Shown here: piece by piece, positions 45,660 through 52,504 of the stretch
How the letters are laid out: every line of letters begins with the position of its first letter
How positions within the stretch are numbered: the stretch's first letter is position 1
The notes under the pieces: model-generated
What the model saw: the letters and a program-made list of their open reading frames with translations, nothing else
What the model was told of the DNA's origin: nothing
Database searches by the model: none
Position numbers and translations under genes: made by a program
Origin: an uncultured Clostridia bacterium
GTDB taxonomy: Bacteria; Bacillota; Clostridia; TANB77; CAG-508
Reading direction: 5' to 3'
DNA length: 52,504 nucleotides
Assembly (NCBI GenBank): GCA_947588945.1
Contig: CANPZY010000008.1
Location: 1 to 52,504 of the forward strand

Positions 45660-46062
45660 TGTAATCCTCCTTAAAATTTACATAATCATTCACTTACCAT
45701 TATATAACGATTTTGCTTTATTTTCAAGCTTTTTTTGATATTTTTTATATTTGTTTCACATTTTTTTACCAAAATTTTTATTTATAAAAAATTTTATATG
45801 ATTTTTATTTAATAGCTTATTATAAACATATTCTAAACCTATTTAATCATATTAATAATAAATTAATATGTAGAAACTTGCAATATGGCTATATTTTGCA
45901 TTGTTTATGTGTCTTTACGGAAAGCCGTTTTACTATTTTTTATTAAGTTTATATTACAGATTCAGTAGTTTTTTGTAATATTTTTATACATTTTTTGCCT
46001 ATACTTTGTATTTGCGTAAGCTTTTTCGTGTTATAAAAAATAAAAGAAGGCAAAATGCCCTC
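45660..46062. other. Intergenic region upstream of the surface-protein operon
   Basis: The 403 bases hold the operon promoter (45699-45727) and the terminator of the helicase gene at the far end. The middle (about 45760-46025) has no open frame of note. Short self-complementary pieces occur, such as ACGG/CCGT near 45920 and a GCAAAATAT/ATATTGC pair near 45885-45905, but I could not match them to a known riboswitch, and they lie upstream of the predicted transcript start. Confidence 0.4.
45699..45727 (-). promoter_or_regulatory. Predicted sigma-A promoter of the surface-protein operon
   Basis: On the minus strand TTGAAA (45722-45727) and TATAAT (45699-45704) are 17 bases apart. The transcript would start near 45692 with a 33-base leader containing AAGGAGG. 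Confidence 0.75.
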
Positions 46063-46070
46063 TTATTTTT
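46036..46070 (-). terminator. Terminator at the end of the helicase gene
   Basis: GGC-AAAAT-GCC with flanking A-rich/T-rich arms (a few bulged A) begins at the stop codon of the helicase gene. On the minus strand it ends in TTTTATTTTTT. Confidence 0.65.
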
Positions 46071-48858
46071 CACAAAAATATTTATAATACTCTTCATCAT
46101 TCATTGATTCAATGAAATCTGTTTTTTCTAATATTTCCTTTACCTGTTCTTTATTGATAATCTTTATACTTTCATTGTCTTCACTTATCATACAATATTT
46201 ATCAAAAATAGAAATAACATGATTTTTAAAATAATTGTATTGGTTATATACTGTAGTTCTACTACTCCACACATCTTCATATCTGAAATTTAACTCATAT
46301 TTTTTATTTAATAATTCTAATGTCTTTTCTTGGTTTTTTCTGCTCATTAATTTTACATCAGCATATGTATCTCTAATATAATTAATTCTGTCAACTATTT
46401 CTTGAATGCTCTCTATACTATACTGTTTCATAACATATATACAGTAAATAAATTCAAACTTAGTTATATAATCTGTATCTAATAAAATCTTTAACACTGC
46501 TCTATAAGGAAATATATTATTGTATTTGTAAAATAACATTTGTCTGTACATTAATTCTTTATAAGTTAAACTTTTATTTAAAAACTTTTCTCCTATAGGT
46601 GTTAAACAATATAAATTATTTTTTTCTTCAATTAATCCCAATCTTTTACAATGAGAAATATTATTATGATTTATAACTATTTTTTCCTTTTCTAAACAAT
46701 TTTTATTAAATTCTATATATCTATTTATCGTTGGAATAACTAATTGATTACCAAAACTTTCTATCGAATAATCTCCTATTGTTTTAAATATTCTTACATA
46801 AGCAGATTTTCTATTAGAATCTTCATTTGTTGATGCTATAGTTAAAACATTAGAAGATTCTTTATTATTAGTTGCTATTCTATATGATATTTCCTCATAA
46901 AATTTTTCTATATCCATATTTCCAGGTATGTTTATAATAATCTTTTCACTTGAATTTACAGTTTTGCGTTTATCGGTACCTTTTTTTACAATACTATAAT
47001 TTATGGCTTCAATCCATTCTTCAATATTTTTGTCTTCTTCTCTCATAGCTTGTAAAACATTATGAAATGTTTCAAATTCTTCATTTAATTCTGTTATACT
47101 TGTTGCTGTATTTGGAATTATAACAGGAAGAATTATATATGCATACTTTTTATCGGATCCTATAGGCTTTCTTAATGCTCTACCTATTGCTTGAACAATA
47201 TCAATAATAGAGCCTTTATTATCTGCAAAATATACACCATCAATAATCGGAATATCAATTCCTTCTGTTAAACATCTCGCATTTGATAAAATTGCAATAT
47301 CATTTTCTTCAAATTCCTCAAAAATCCTTTTTCTTTTACTTGCATTAAAAGTACCATTTATATGAGAACAATATGGTTTACTATTATCAAAATGACTTAT
47401 TTCATCTAATTTTTCTGTTCCATTACCTCCATATATAAATTGTTTTGCTCTTTCAACACTACTATGAAAAGTAATAACTTTCTTTATTTGCTGTTCTTTC
47501 ATAATTTTTGTTAACGAAAGTTGTTTATATACATTTTCAATATTATATTCATCGTTTCCTATATATGCAGACATCCTATTATCTATACCATATCTTAAGT
47601 CATCATCATTTACACAGTTTAATATTATTTTATAATCACAAATAATATTTTTTTCTATTGCTTCTCCAAATGACAACCTTGAAAATACTTTTCCATATAT
47701 TTTTTCATCATCCATAGAAAAAGTTTCATACTCACTATTTTCTAGACCAGAAATATTTTTTCTCCTTATAAACTTTTCCGTTGCCGTCATAAAAAGCCTT
47801 TTTTTAATTTTTATATATTCATCACTTAACCCTATACTAAACATATTATTATTTTTTATTCCAACAGTCTTATGTGCTTCATCAAATATTCCTAAATCAA
47901 ATTCGTAATCATCCATTTCATTTAAAGCAAGTGAAACAGCATCTAATGATTGATATGTAGAAAATATTATCTTTCTTTCATCTAAATTATACTCTAGAAA
48001 TTTTTGTATATCTTTACTATTCGTAGTTACTGGTACTCCAATTTCATATGCATTTTCAATAAGCTCATCTTGAATATTTTGATTTCCTGCTACAGTCATA
48101 TCACTGCAAACACATAAAAATTTAAATGGTTTTTCACATTGAAATTGCCATTGTTCTAATGTCTGCTTTATAAGAGATAAACTTGGAACTACAAATAATA
48201 CTTTATTAGCACCCATTTTCTCCATTATCCATAAAGCAGTCAATGTCTTTCCTGTTCCACAAGCAGAAATTATTTTTCCTCTATCATTTTCTTCAAACCC
48301 TTTTATAGTATCTTCTATTATCTTTCTTTGATGATCCATAGGTTTTTTCTTTTCAGTTTTTTTAATCTCTTTCTTTTGTGCAAAATCATATACCATCTCA
48401 AAAAAATCTTCTTTTAATTCTAAAAAAGAATCAACTAATATCAAAAATTGATTTTTCTTTTTCTTTGAAACATCTGCCAAATCATAACAATTAGAAATTA
48501 TACACCTGTATCCTGACAATTCTGATTCTGCCCAAAAAGTAGCTAATTCTCTATATGTTGGCGAACTTCTATCAGATCTAAACTTTGCTTGATATGATAT
48601 ATATTCTCCTGTATTGGTTTCTATAACCCCATCAACACCATAATCTTTTTCTTCTAAATTTAATATTTCCTTTATTCTATCAGGAATATCTTTATACTTA
48701 TATACTTCTTTAGCATCATATTTTTCTTTATTTAAATAAAAAAAAATATAACAAAAATCTTCAAAAGCCTCCCCTCTTTCTTGTACTGTATCTAAAGAGC
48801 ATATTCTTCTTTCTAATTCATTCCAATTTTTATACTTTTCATTAAATAACTTATTCAT
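46063..48858 (-). CDS. Nuclease-helicase: N-terminal Mrr-like PD-(D/E)XK domain fused to an SF2 helicase
   Basis: A 931-residue protein. The N-terminal domain (about 15-160) has YGVDGVIE followed by YISYQAKF, that is D76 and Q90-x-K92, the pattern of Mrr/PD-(D/E)XK nucleases. The SF2 engine follows with SACGTGKT (Walker A, 198-205), FDEAHKT (DEAH, 326-329), MTATEKF and a helicase C domain containing ILSNARCLTEGIDIP and QAIGRALRKP. Residues about 640-931 are a C-terminal region with winged-helix-like segments (CKRLGLIEEKNNLYCLTPIGEKFL), perhaps for DNA recognition. The start is the ATG at 48858, with AAGGTG 7 bases upstream; a GTG at 48867 is less likely. It overlaps the upstream methyltransferase gene by 8 bases. 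It looks like the cutting and translocating subunit of a restriction system. Confidence 0.8.
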   Translation of the reverse strand: MNKLFNEKYKNWNELERRICSLDTVQERGEAFEDFCYIFFYLNKEKYDAKEVYKYKDIPDRIKEILNLEEKDYGVDGVIETNTGEYISYQAKFRSDRSSPTYRELATFWAESELSGYRCIISNCYDLADVSKKKKNQFLILVDSFLELKEDFFEMVYDFAQKKEIKKTEKKKPMDHQRKIIEDTIKGFEENDRGKIISACGTGKTLTALWIMEKMGANKVLFVVPSLSLIKQTLEQWQFQCEKPFKFLCVCSDMTVAGNQNIQDELIENAYEIGVPVTTNSKDIQKFLEYNLDERKIIFSTYQSLDAVSLALNEMDDYEFDLGIFDEAHKTVGIKNNNMFSIGLSDEYIKIKKRLFMTATEKFIRRKNISGLENSEYETFSMDDEKIYGKVFSRLSFGEAIEKNIICDYKIILNCVNDDDLRYGIDNRMSAYIGNDEYNIENVYKQLSLTKIMKEQQIKKVITFHSSVERAKQFIYGGNGTEKLDEISHFDNSKPYCSHINGTFNASKRKRIFEEFEENDIAILSNARCLTEGIDIPIIDGVYFADNKGSIIDIVQAIGRALRKPIGSDKKYAYIILPVIIPNTATSITELNEEFETFHNVLQAMREEDKNIEEWIEAINYSIVKKGTDKRKTVNSSEKIIINIPGNMDIEKFYEEISYRIATNNKESSNVLTIASTNEDSNRKSAYVRIFKTIGDYSIESFGNQLVIPTINRYIEFNKNCLEKEKIVINHNNISHCKRLGLIEEKNNLYCLTPIGEKFLNKSLTYKELMYRQMLFYKYNNIFPYRAVLKILLDTDYITKFEFIYCIYVMKQYSIESIQEIVDRINYIRDTYADVKLMSRKNQEKTLELLNKKYELNFRYEDVWSSRTTVYNQYNYFKNHVISIFDKYCMISEDNESIKIINKEQVKEILEKTDFIESMNDEEYYKYFCEK

Positions 48859-50212
48859 TTTTTTCACCTTTTTTATTTAATACTAAAATGCTTCCCCTTA
48901 ATACATCATTAAGATATGGAAATAATTTTATTTGTTGTGATGAAGTTCTGGCTTTTCTACATATTATTATTTTTTCAACTTCAAAATCATATTTCTCAGC
49001 TAAATCACATAATAATAAATCAGTAGGTACAACCTTGCCTATATATGAACTTTGATCAACAACTATATAAACCTTTCCGTTTTTTTCCAATATTTCTGAA
49101 CAATTACTAATTACATTTTCCATATCTGAAAAATAACCCTTTAACATATTAGGTACTTTTCTTGTTCTGCTATCCTTTTTTCCAGTAAGATTCTCTTTCC
49201 ATTCTATTTTATTCTCAATTTCTTTTGCAATTTTTACTATTGGCATATAATCATTTGTATTCTTCTTTATGCCAACAAATGAACTTATTGCCTTTTTTCT
49301 ATATTGATCTATATCTTTCTTATCTTTTGCAAAATCACATAATATGATTTCTAATTTATATGATTCAAAATAATCAAATGAATTGGCATAAGGAGGCGAA
49401 AATATTATACATTTAGCCTTTTTACTATATACCTTTGTATATTCCACCTTTAGATTTTCTGCTGTATCTAATACTGCTAAGCTTCTTTTTTTATTAGTCA
49501 TTAATGTTACTTCAATATCTTGTATAATACCCTTGAGAGTATCAATAAAAAATTGAAAAACATCATTTATTTTAGCCTCTACAATTTTTAATCCATTTCC
49601 ATCTCTTTTTCTATTTGAAGTTTTTTCAATTATGCATAAGTATGCAATCTTAAAAAACTCATATAAATCTTTATGATTTTGTATTGAATCAATATATTCT
49701 TTAATTATAATTAAATTTCTATAATTTTGTTCTGTAAAATATTTCTTTATAGCACTATATTTATCTCTATATTCATCTAAAAGGGTTATATTTTTTACTT
49801 TTTTACTAAAGTCTTTAATTCCCTCTTTATATTCTCTTACTAGATTATCATTAAATGTTTTACATTTAAAATTAGTCAAATATATAGAGATTGGATTAAC
49901 ATCCATTCCGAAACAATTTAATTTATTTTTTAGTCCTACGAGTAAAGTTGTTCCACTTCCGCAAAAAGGATCAACTAGTATCTCATCTTCTTTAATATTA
50001 CTCTCATCAATTAAGTCTTGTACCAAAATATTTGAAAAACCTTCTCTATACCTAAACCATTTTGAGCAAGGCTCATTCTCATTTTTTGAGAAATTTACTA
50101 ATTTCTCATATTTTTTTTCTTCATTAACTATATTAAATTTATTTTCTAAATTTAATATATACTCATTAAGCAATTTATCGTCATATATATTATATTTTTT
50201 ATAAACATTCAT
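48851..50212 (-). CDS. DNA methyltransferase (SPPY type)
   Basis: A 453-residue amino-methyltransferase. SAM-binding motif I is DPFCGSGTT (81-89), with GMDVNP after it, and catalytic motif IV is SPPY (272-275) in IIFSPPYANSFDYF. SPPY is most often seen in N4-cytosine enzymes, though some N6-adenine enzymes share it, so the modified base is not certain. About 180 residues separate the motifs and may include target recognition. It starts by sharing one base with the stop of the upstream methyltransferase gene (TAATG) and ends 8 bases inside the nuclease-helicase gene. All three are thus translationally coupled. Confidence 0.85.
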   Translation of the reverse strand: MNVYKKYNIYDDKLLNEYILNLENKFNIVNEEKKYEKLVNFSKNENEPCSKWFRYREGFSNILVQDLIDESNIKEDEILVDPFCGSGTTLLVGLKNKLNCFGMDVNPISIYLTNFKCKTFNDNLVREYKEGIKDFSKKVKNITLLDEYRDKYSAIKKYFTEQNYRNLIIIKEYIDSIQNHKDLYEFFKIAYLCIIEKTSNRKRDGNGLKIVEAKINDVFQFFIDTLKGIIQDIEVTLMTNKKRSLAVLDTAENLKVEYTKVYSKKAKCIIFSPPYANSFDYFESYKLEIILCDFAKDKKDIDQYRKKAISSFVGIKKNTNDYMPIVKIAKEIENKIEWKENLTGKKDSRTRKVPNMLKGYFSDMENVISNCSEILEKNGKVYIVVDQSSYIGKVVPTDLLLCDLAEKYDFEVEKIIICRKARTSSQQIKLFPYLNDVLRGSILVLNKKGEKNE

Positions 50213-52008
50213 TATTTATTTTCCTTTTTTACATTCCACATTCCATCATTAAATTCGTAATATCTTCCTATAATATTATCTATAAATGAATTTGGAAGTT
50301 TTTTTGCAAAATCATAAACCTTCTCGTTGTTTGTTTTTATATATTCTATTATTGAATTCGTTATATTTAAAAAAATTATTTTATATAAATCATTAGTGTT
50401 AATTTTTGAATATAATTTGCTTATTTTACTTATTTCTCCTTCTAACAATTCTAGTATTGTTATGTTTTTGTTCGTTATATTTTTATTTACAGAATTACTT
50501 TTTTTGAATGTATATATAAAATCGCCTTGTACATTTCCATCATATTTAAGATGCGCTGTATTCTTGTATGAATCTATATAATCTTGAAAACAAATACCAT
50601 TTTCATTTAATTCAAAACCAGAATCAACTATTGCTTTTAACATTGCTATCCAAACTTTTATATTTTTGTTGTTAAAAGTAAATACCATTAATCCATCTTT
50701 TTTTAAAATTCTATTCATCTCCATGAATACTTTTTTTAACATATTTTCATAAAACTTTATATCTTTTTCTCCTGATTTTCTATTAACAACTGCTTCTTCA
50801 TCATTATATATATATTTATCCAAATTTTTATATTTTGAGTACCAAATATTCCATATTGAAGAAAGTTCCGCATATTGCACATTACTACCGTATGGAGGAT
50901 CTGTTATTACCATATCTATAGAATTATCAGGTATATTTACATTACTTGAACTTTGGTTTAATATCATACAATTACCGTTATTTTTTAGTTCTTCAAAATT
51001 ATCTACTTTTTTTACAAATTCTATATTTTCATTGGTATATTTTAATCCATTTATTATCGCTCTAGATCTTTTTTCTAAAACATCTAAAATATTATTTTCA
51101 ATAAATTCATTAGGTAACCAAAAAGCGTGTTTGTCCATACAAGTAGGATTACCATTTTCCCAATTTTCAGTAACTCTACTCATATTATTTGTATATCGTA
51201 GAGAAGAACTAAATAAGAAATATAAAATATCTTTAAATTGTGTATTCATTTCCATATCAATTATATCTTTAAAAATCATATAATTAATATATTCATTTCT
51301 TTTTGTATAAAAATCTGAAAACTTTAATATACCTTTCTTATCTAAACAATCTTCTAAGTTTCTATCCCAATTTTGTGGTATCTTTTTATTTAATATTTCA
51401 TTTTCAAAATCAGGTACAGCATTGAACGAAACATTATCAACATCTTTTATCATAAGAGTTTTTAAACCATTAGTTGCTTTTATTCTATTAACAACATATC
51501 CATCAGATTTTCCTTCAATTCTTTTAAATTCTCTTTTGCAATTTTTACAAAAATATACTCCATCTTTTACTTTGTTTTCTTGTTTTAATATTACTTTTTC
51601 ATTACAGTTTGGGCAATCAACAATATATATATACTCACTCCAAATAATTCGGTAATCTTTACCATTATATTTTATATTATAAAATTTTTCATATTTTGTT
51701 TTTTCTGCATTTATAAAATCATTTAACAAATTTTTTAATGTATCACTATTTATTTTTAATATCTCCATTTCAGTGATAAAGGTTGCTAACGGATTTATAT
51801 CAATTCCTATTACTTTTCTTTTTAAAGAAAGTGCTTCAAAAATTGTAACCCCTCCTCCACAAAATGGATCTATGATTATATCTCCTTCATTTGTATAATG
51901 CTTTATTATACTATTAAAAACATTATATGGTCTCCTTGCAAAATATTTGTGCATTTTATATTGTGGTGTATGTGCCAAAGATTTTTCGTTAATATCTATT
52001 GATTTCAT
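50212..52008 (-). CDS. DNA methyltransferase with zinc-ribbon insertion (DPPY type)
   Basis: A 598-residue enzyme. The opening HTPQYKMHKYFARRPYNV and DPFCGGGVT (47-55) form the SAM-binding half with GIDINP. A CPNC/CKNC zinc ribbon (C132, C135, C154, C157) is inserted. Motif IV is DPPYGSNVQYAE (370-373), as in N6-adenine methylases. Zinc-bearing methylases of this layout resemble the COG1743 group. The frame is open to 52083, but GGAG 8-9 bases before the ATG at 52008 (MKSIDINEKS) sets the start. It is the first gene of the operon, with a promoter at 52055-52083. Confidence 0.85.
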   Translation of the reverse strand: MKSIDINEKSLAHTPQYKMHKYFARRPYNVFNSIIKHYTNEGDIIIDPFCGGGVTIFEALSLKRKVIGIDINPLATFITEMEILKINSDTLKNLLNDFINAEKTKYEKFYNIKYNGKDYRIIWSEYIYIVDCPNCNEKVILKQENKVKDGVYFCKNCKREFKRIEGKSDGYVVNRIKATNGLKTLMIKDVDNVSFNAVPDFENEILNKKIPQNWDRNLEDCLDKKGILKFSDFYTKRNEYINYMIFKDIIDMEMNTQFKDILYFLFSSSLRYTNNMSRVTENWENGNPTCMDKHAFWLPNEFIENNILDVLEKRSRAIINGLKYTNENIEFVKKVDNFEELKNNGNCMILNQSSSNVNIPDNSIDMVITDPPYGSNVQYAELSSIWNIWYSKYKNLDKYIYNDEEAVVNRKSGEKDIKFYENMLKKVFMEMNRILKKDGLMVFTFNNKNIKVWIAMLKAIVDSGFELNENGICFQDYIDSYKNTAHLKYDGNVQGDFIYTFKKSNSVNKNITNKNITILELLEGEISKISKLYSKINTNDLYKIIFLNITNSIIEYIKTNNEKVYDFAKKLPNSFIDNIIGRYYEFNDGMWNVKKENK

Positions 52009-52054
52009 TATATTTCTCCAATTTAAGCTATTTGCGTTCAAATATACAATATAT

Positions 52055-52083
52055 TTTATATCATAAAACGATATTTTTCTCAA
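52055..52083 (-). promoter_or_regulatory. Predicted promoter of the methyltransferase-helicase operon
   Basis: On the minus strand TTGAGA (52078-52083) and TATAAA (52055-52060) are 17 bases apart, about 47 bases before the ATG at 52008. It also argues against translation starting at 52083. Confidence 0.6.
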
Positions 52084-52136
52084 TAAATTTACAAAATTTG
52101 AAATAAATATGCTCCTTAATATTGTTTTAACAAAAA

Positions 52137-52171
52137 AAAATGAAAGTGGATTTTTTGTCTACTTTCATTTT
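52137..52171 (-). terminator. Terminator upstream of the restriction-like operon
   Basis: A perfect 11-bp stem (52137-52147 with 52161-52171) followed on the minus strand by nine T-rich bases. It would stop transcripts entering from higher coordinates. Loop and 3' flank (TTTTTTGT..CTAC, then ATTTTATCACTT) match the ftsH terminator at 9892-9931 while the stem bases differ in compensating pairs. Confidence 0.75.
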
Positions 52172-52205
52172 ATCACTTAAGATTAGGCGGAGGTAAATAT
52201 AAAAA

Positions 52206-52234
52206 AAGCACCTTCTAAAATCTATCAAGTGCTT
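52206..52234 (-). terminator. Second terminator, end of an unidentified minus-strand transcript
   Basis: AAGCAC / GTGCTT form a 6-bp stem with a 17-base loop, followed on the minus strand by TTTTTTT. No gene is recognised just upstream of it (52240-52504), so it may end a non-coding RNA or a decayed gene. Confidence 0.55.
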
Positions 52235-52239
52235 CATTT

Positions 52240-52504
52240 ATTCTTTGGTTGAGATAGATAGACTTTAATTTTCAAGGTTGGGGACTTCATTGATTTGCTC
52301 AAGCAATACCTTCGGGGTATGAGGGCTTGATAAGTAATTTTGAGAAATTTTGTAACTCAGAGTTTTTATTAGTTTTAATAGGGTTAGAGCAAGTTGGTGC
52401 AATTATGAATTTGGTTAAATTAGGTCATTTTTTGCAATAATTGTCCCCAATTTGTCCCCATGTATATTTGCTTATATATTCACAAATTTTTAACTTTTTA
52501 AAAA
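52240..52504. other. Right end: no gene recognised; possible structured RNA or gene remnant
   Basis: No complete reading frame is present. A hairpin with a UUCG loop (52306-52320) sits inside TCAAGC/GCTTGA (52299-52304 with 52325-52330). TTGGGGAC (52278-52285) is complementary to GTCCCCAA (52443-52450), which is part of a double TTGTCCCCA (about 52441-52460). On the minus strand a frame with no stop but no start codon runs from about 52424 to the TAA near 52268. Confidence 0.35.

Noticed and set aside
45880..46025. Possible c-di-GMP riboswitch before the surface operon (minus strand ACGCAAA-like piece)
   Set aside because: The conserved GNRA tetraloop receptor and GGCTAA-type blocks are not present, and the predicted transcript starts downstream of this region.
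49900..50000. Possible fusion or split of a single methyltransferase across the two methylase genes
   Set aside because: Each protein has its own complete motif I and motif IV, so they are two separate enzymes.
52268..52424. Minus-strand frame of about 45-50 codons ending in TAA that could be read as a protein C-terminus
   Set aside because: It has no ATG, GTG or TTG near its beginning and is preceded by an in-frame TGA. It is kept only as a possible remnant.
52437..52475. Short minus-strand frame starting ATG-GGG-ACA-AAT near the double GTCCCC repeat, considered as an integrase end
   Set aside because: Only 13 codons after the ATG and no ribosome site; resemblance to recombinase tails is too weak to claim.

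Overview
The window is very AT-rich DNA from a Gram-positive bacterium, most probably an uncultured, spore-forming, gut-dwelling member of the Clostridia. The evidence is Firmicutes gene order (rlmN-prpC-pknB with rsgA, gdpP-rplI-dnaB, tilS-ftsH, mfd with a TrmH-family methylase), sporulation-type genes (ylbJ, a CwlD-like amidase), a complete bile-salt-hydrolase-type enzyme and strong AGGAGG-type ribosome binding sites. The family or genus cannot be fixed from the sequence alone. No tRNA, rRNA or CRISPR array was recognised.

Layout. 1-23304 is almost all minus strand. Read in the direction of transcription: a small TSCPD protein, mfd and an RNA methyltransferase; a broken pilin-like gene; gdpP, rplI, dnaB and tilS; ftsH; rlmN, prpC, pknB, a zinc-ribbon protein, a TPM protein and a bile salt hydrolase; then rsgA, a CapA-like protein and a rimO cut off in mid-domain. 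23404-30629 is plus strand: ylbJ, a WG-repeat protein, an unknown tail-anchored protein, acpS, a small (p)ppGpp-hydrolase-like HD protein, a P-loop kinase-like protein and aspS. 30748-33911 is minus (M23 peptidase, topB) and 34044-35833 plus (DUF5684-like repeat protein, CwlD-like amidase). 35899-45659 is a two-gene minus-strand surface operon: a thioester-domain adhesin with an LPPTG sorting signal, and an even longer DUF11/SdrD-B-type protein. 46063-52008 is a three-gene defence-like operon: two different DNA methyltransferases and a nuclease-helicase. The last 420 bases hold two terminators and unexplained, possibly structured sequence.

How the genes work together. PknB and PrpC form a kinase/phosphatase pair sensing cell-wall fragments through PASTA domains. 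RlmN, RsgA, bL9, RimO and the TrmH-family enzyme serve ribosome maturation. Mfd, DnaB and TopB serve DNA. GdpP (c-di-AMP) and the HD protein (alarmones) handle second messengers. The M23 and amidase_3 enzymes act on the wall, with YlbJ in spore formation. The two giant surface proteins and the bile salt hydrolase fit life in the gut.

Most notable observations. (1) Two sequence-divergent copies of a structured element flank dnaB (13035-13154 and 14541-14666). They share loops but have compensatory changes in at least two helices, and each is nested in its own long AT-rich inverted repeat. (2) A compact two-methyltransferase plus nuclease-helicase module resembles a split single-polypeptide restriction system. 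(3) Two genes have a hairpin between the Shine-Dalgarno sequence and the ATG. (4) The M23 peptidase gene has a promoter and a perfect Shine-Dalgarno but no normal start codon, and topB appears to be leaderless. (5) A pilin-like gene is split by two slippage-type frameshifts. All functional statements are read from motifs; no database search was possible.
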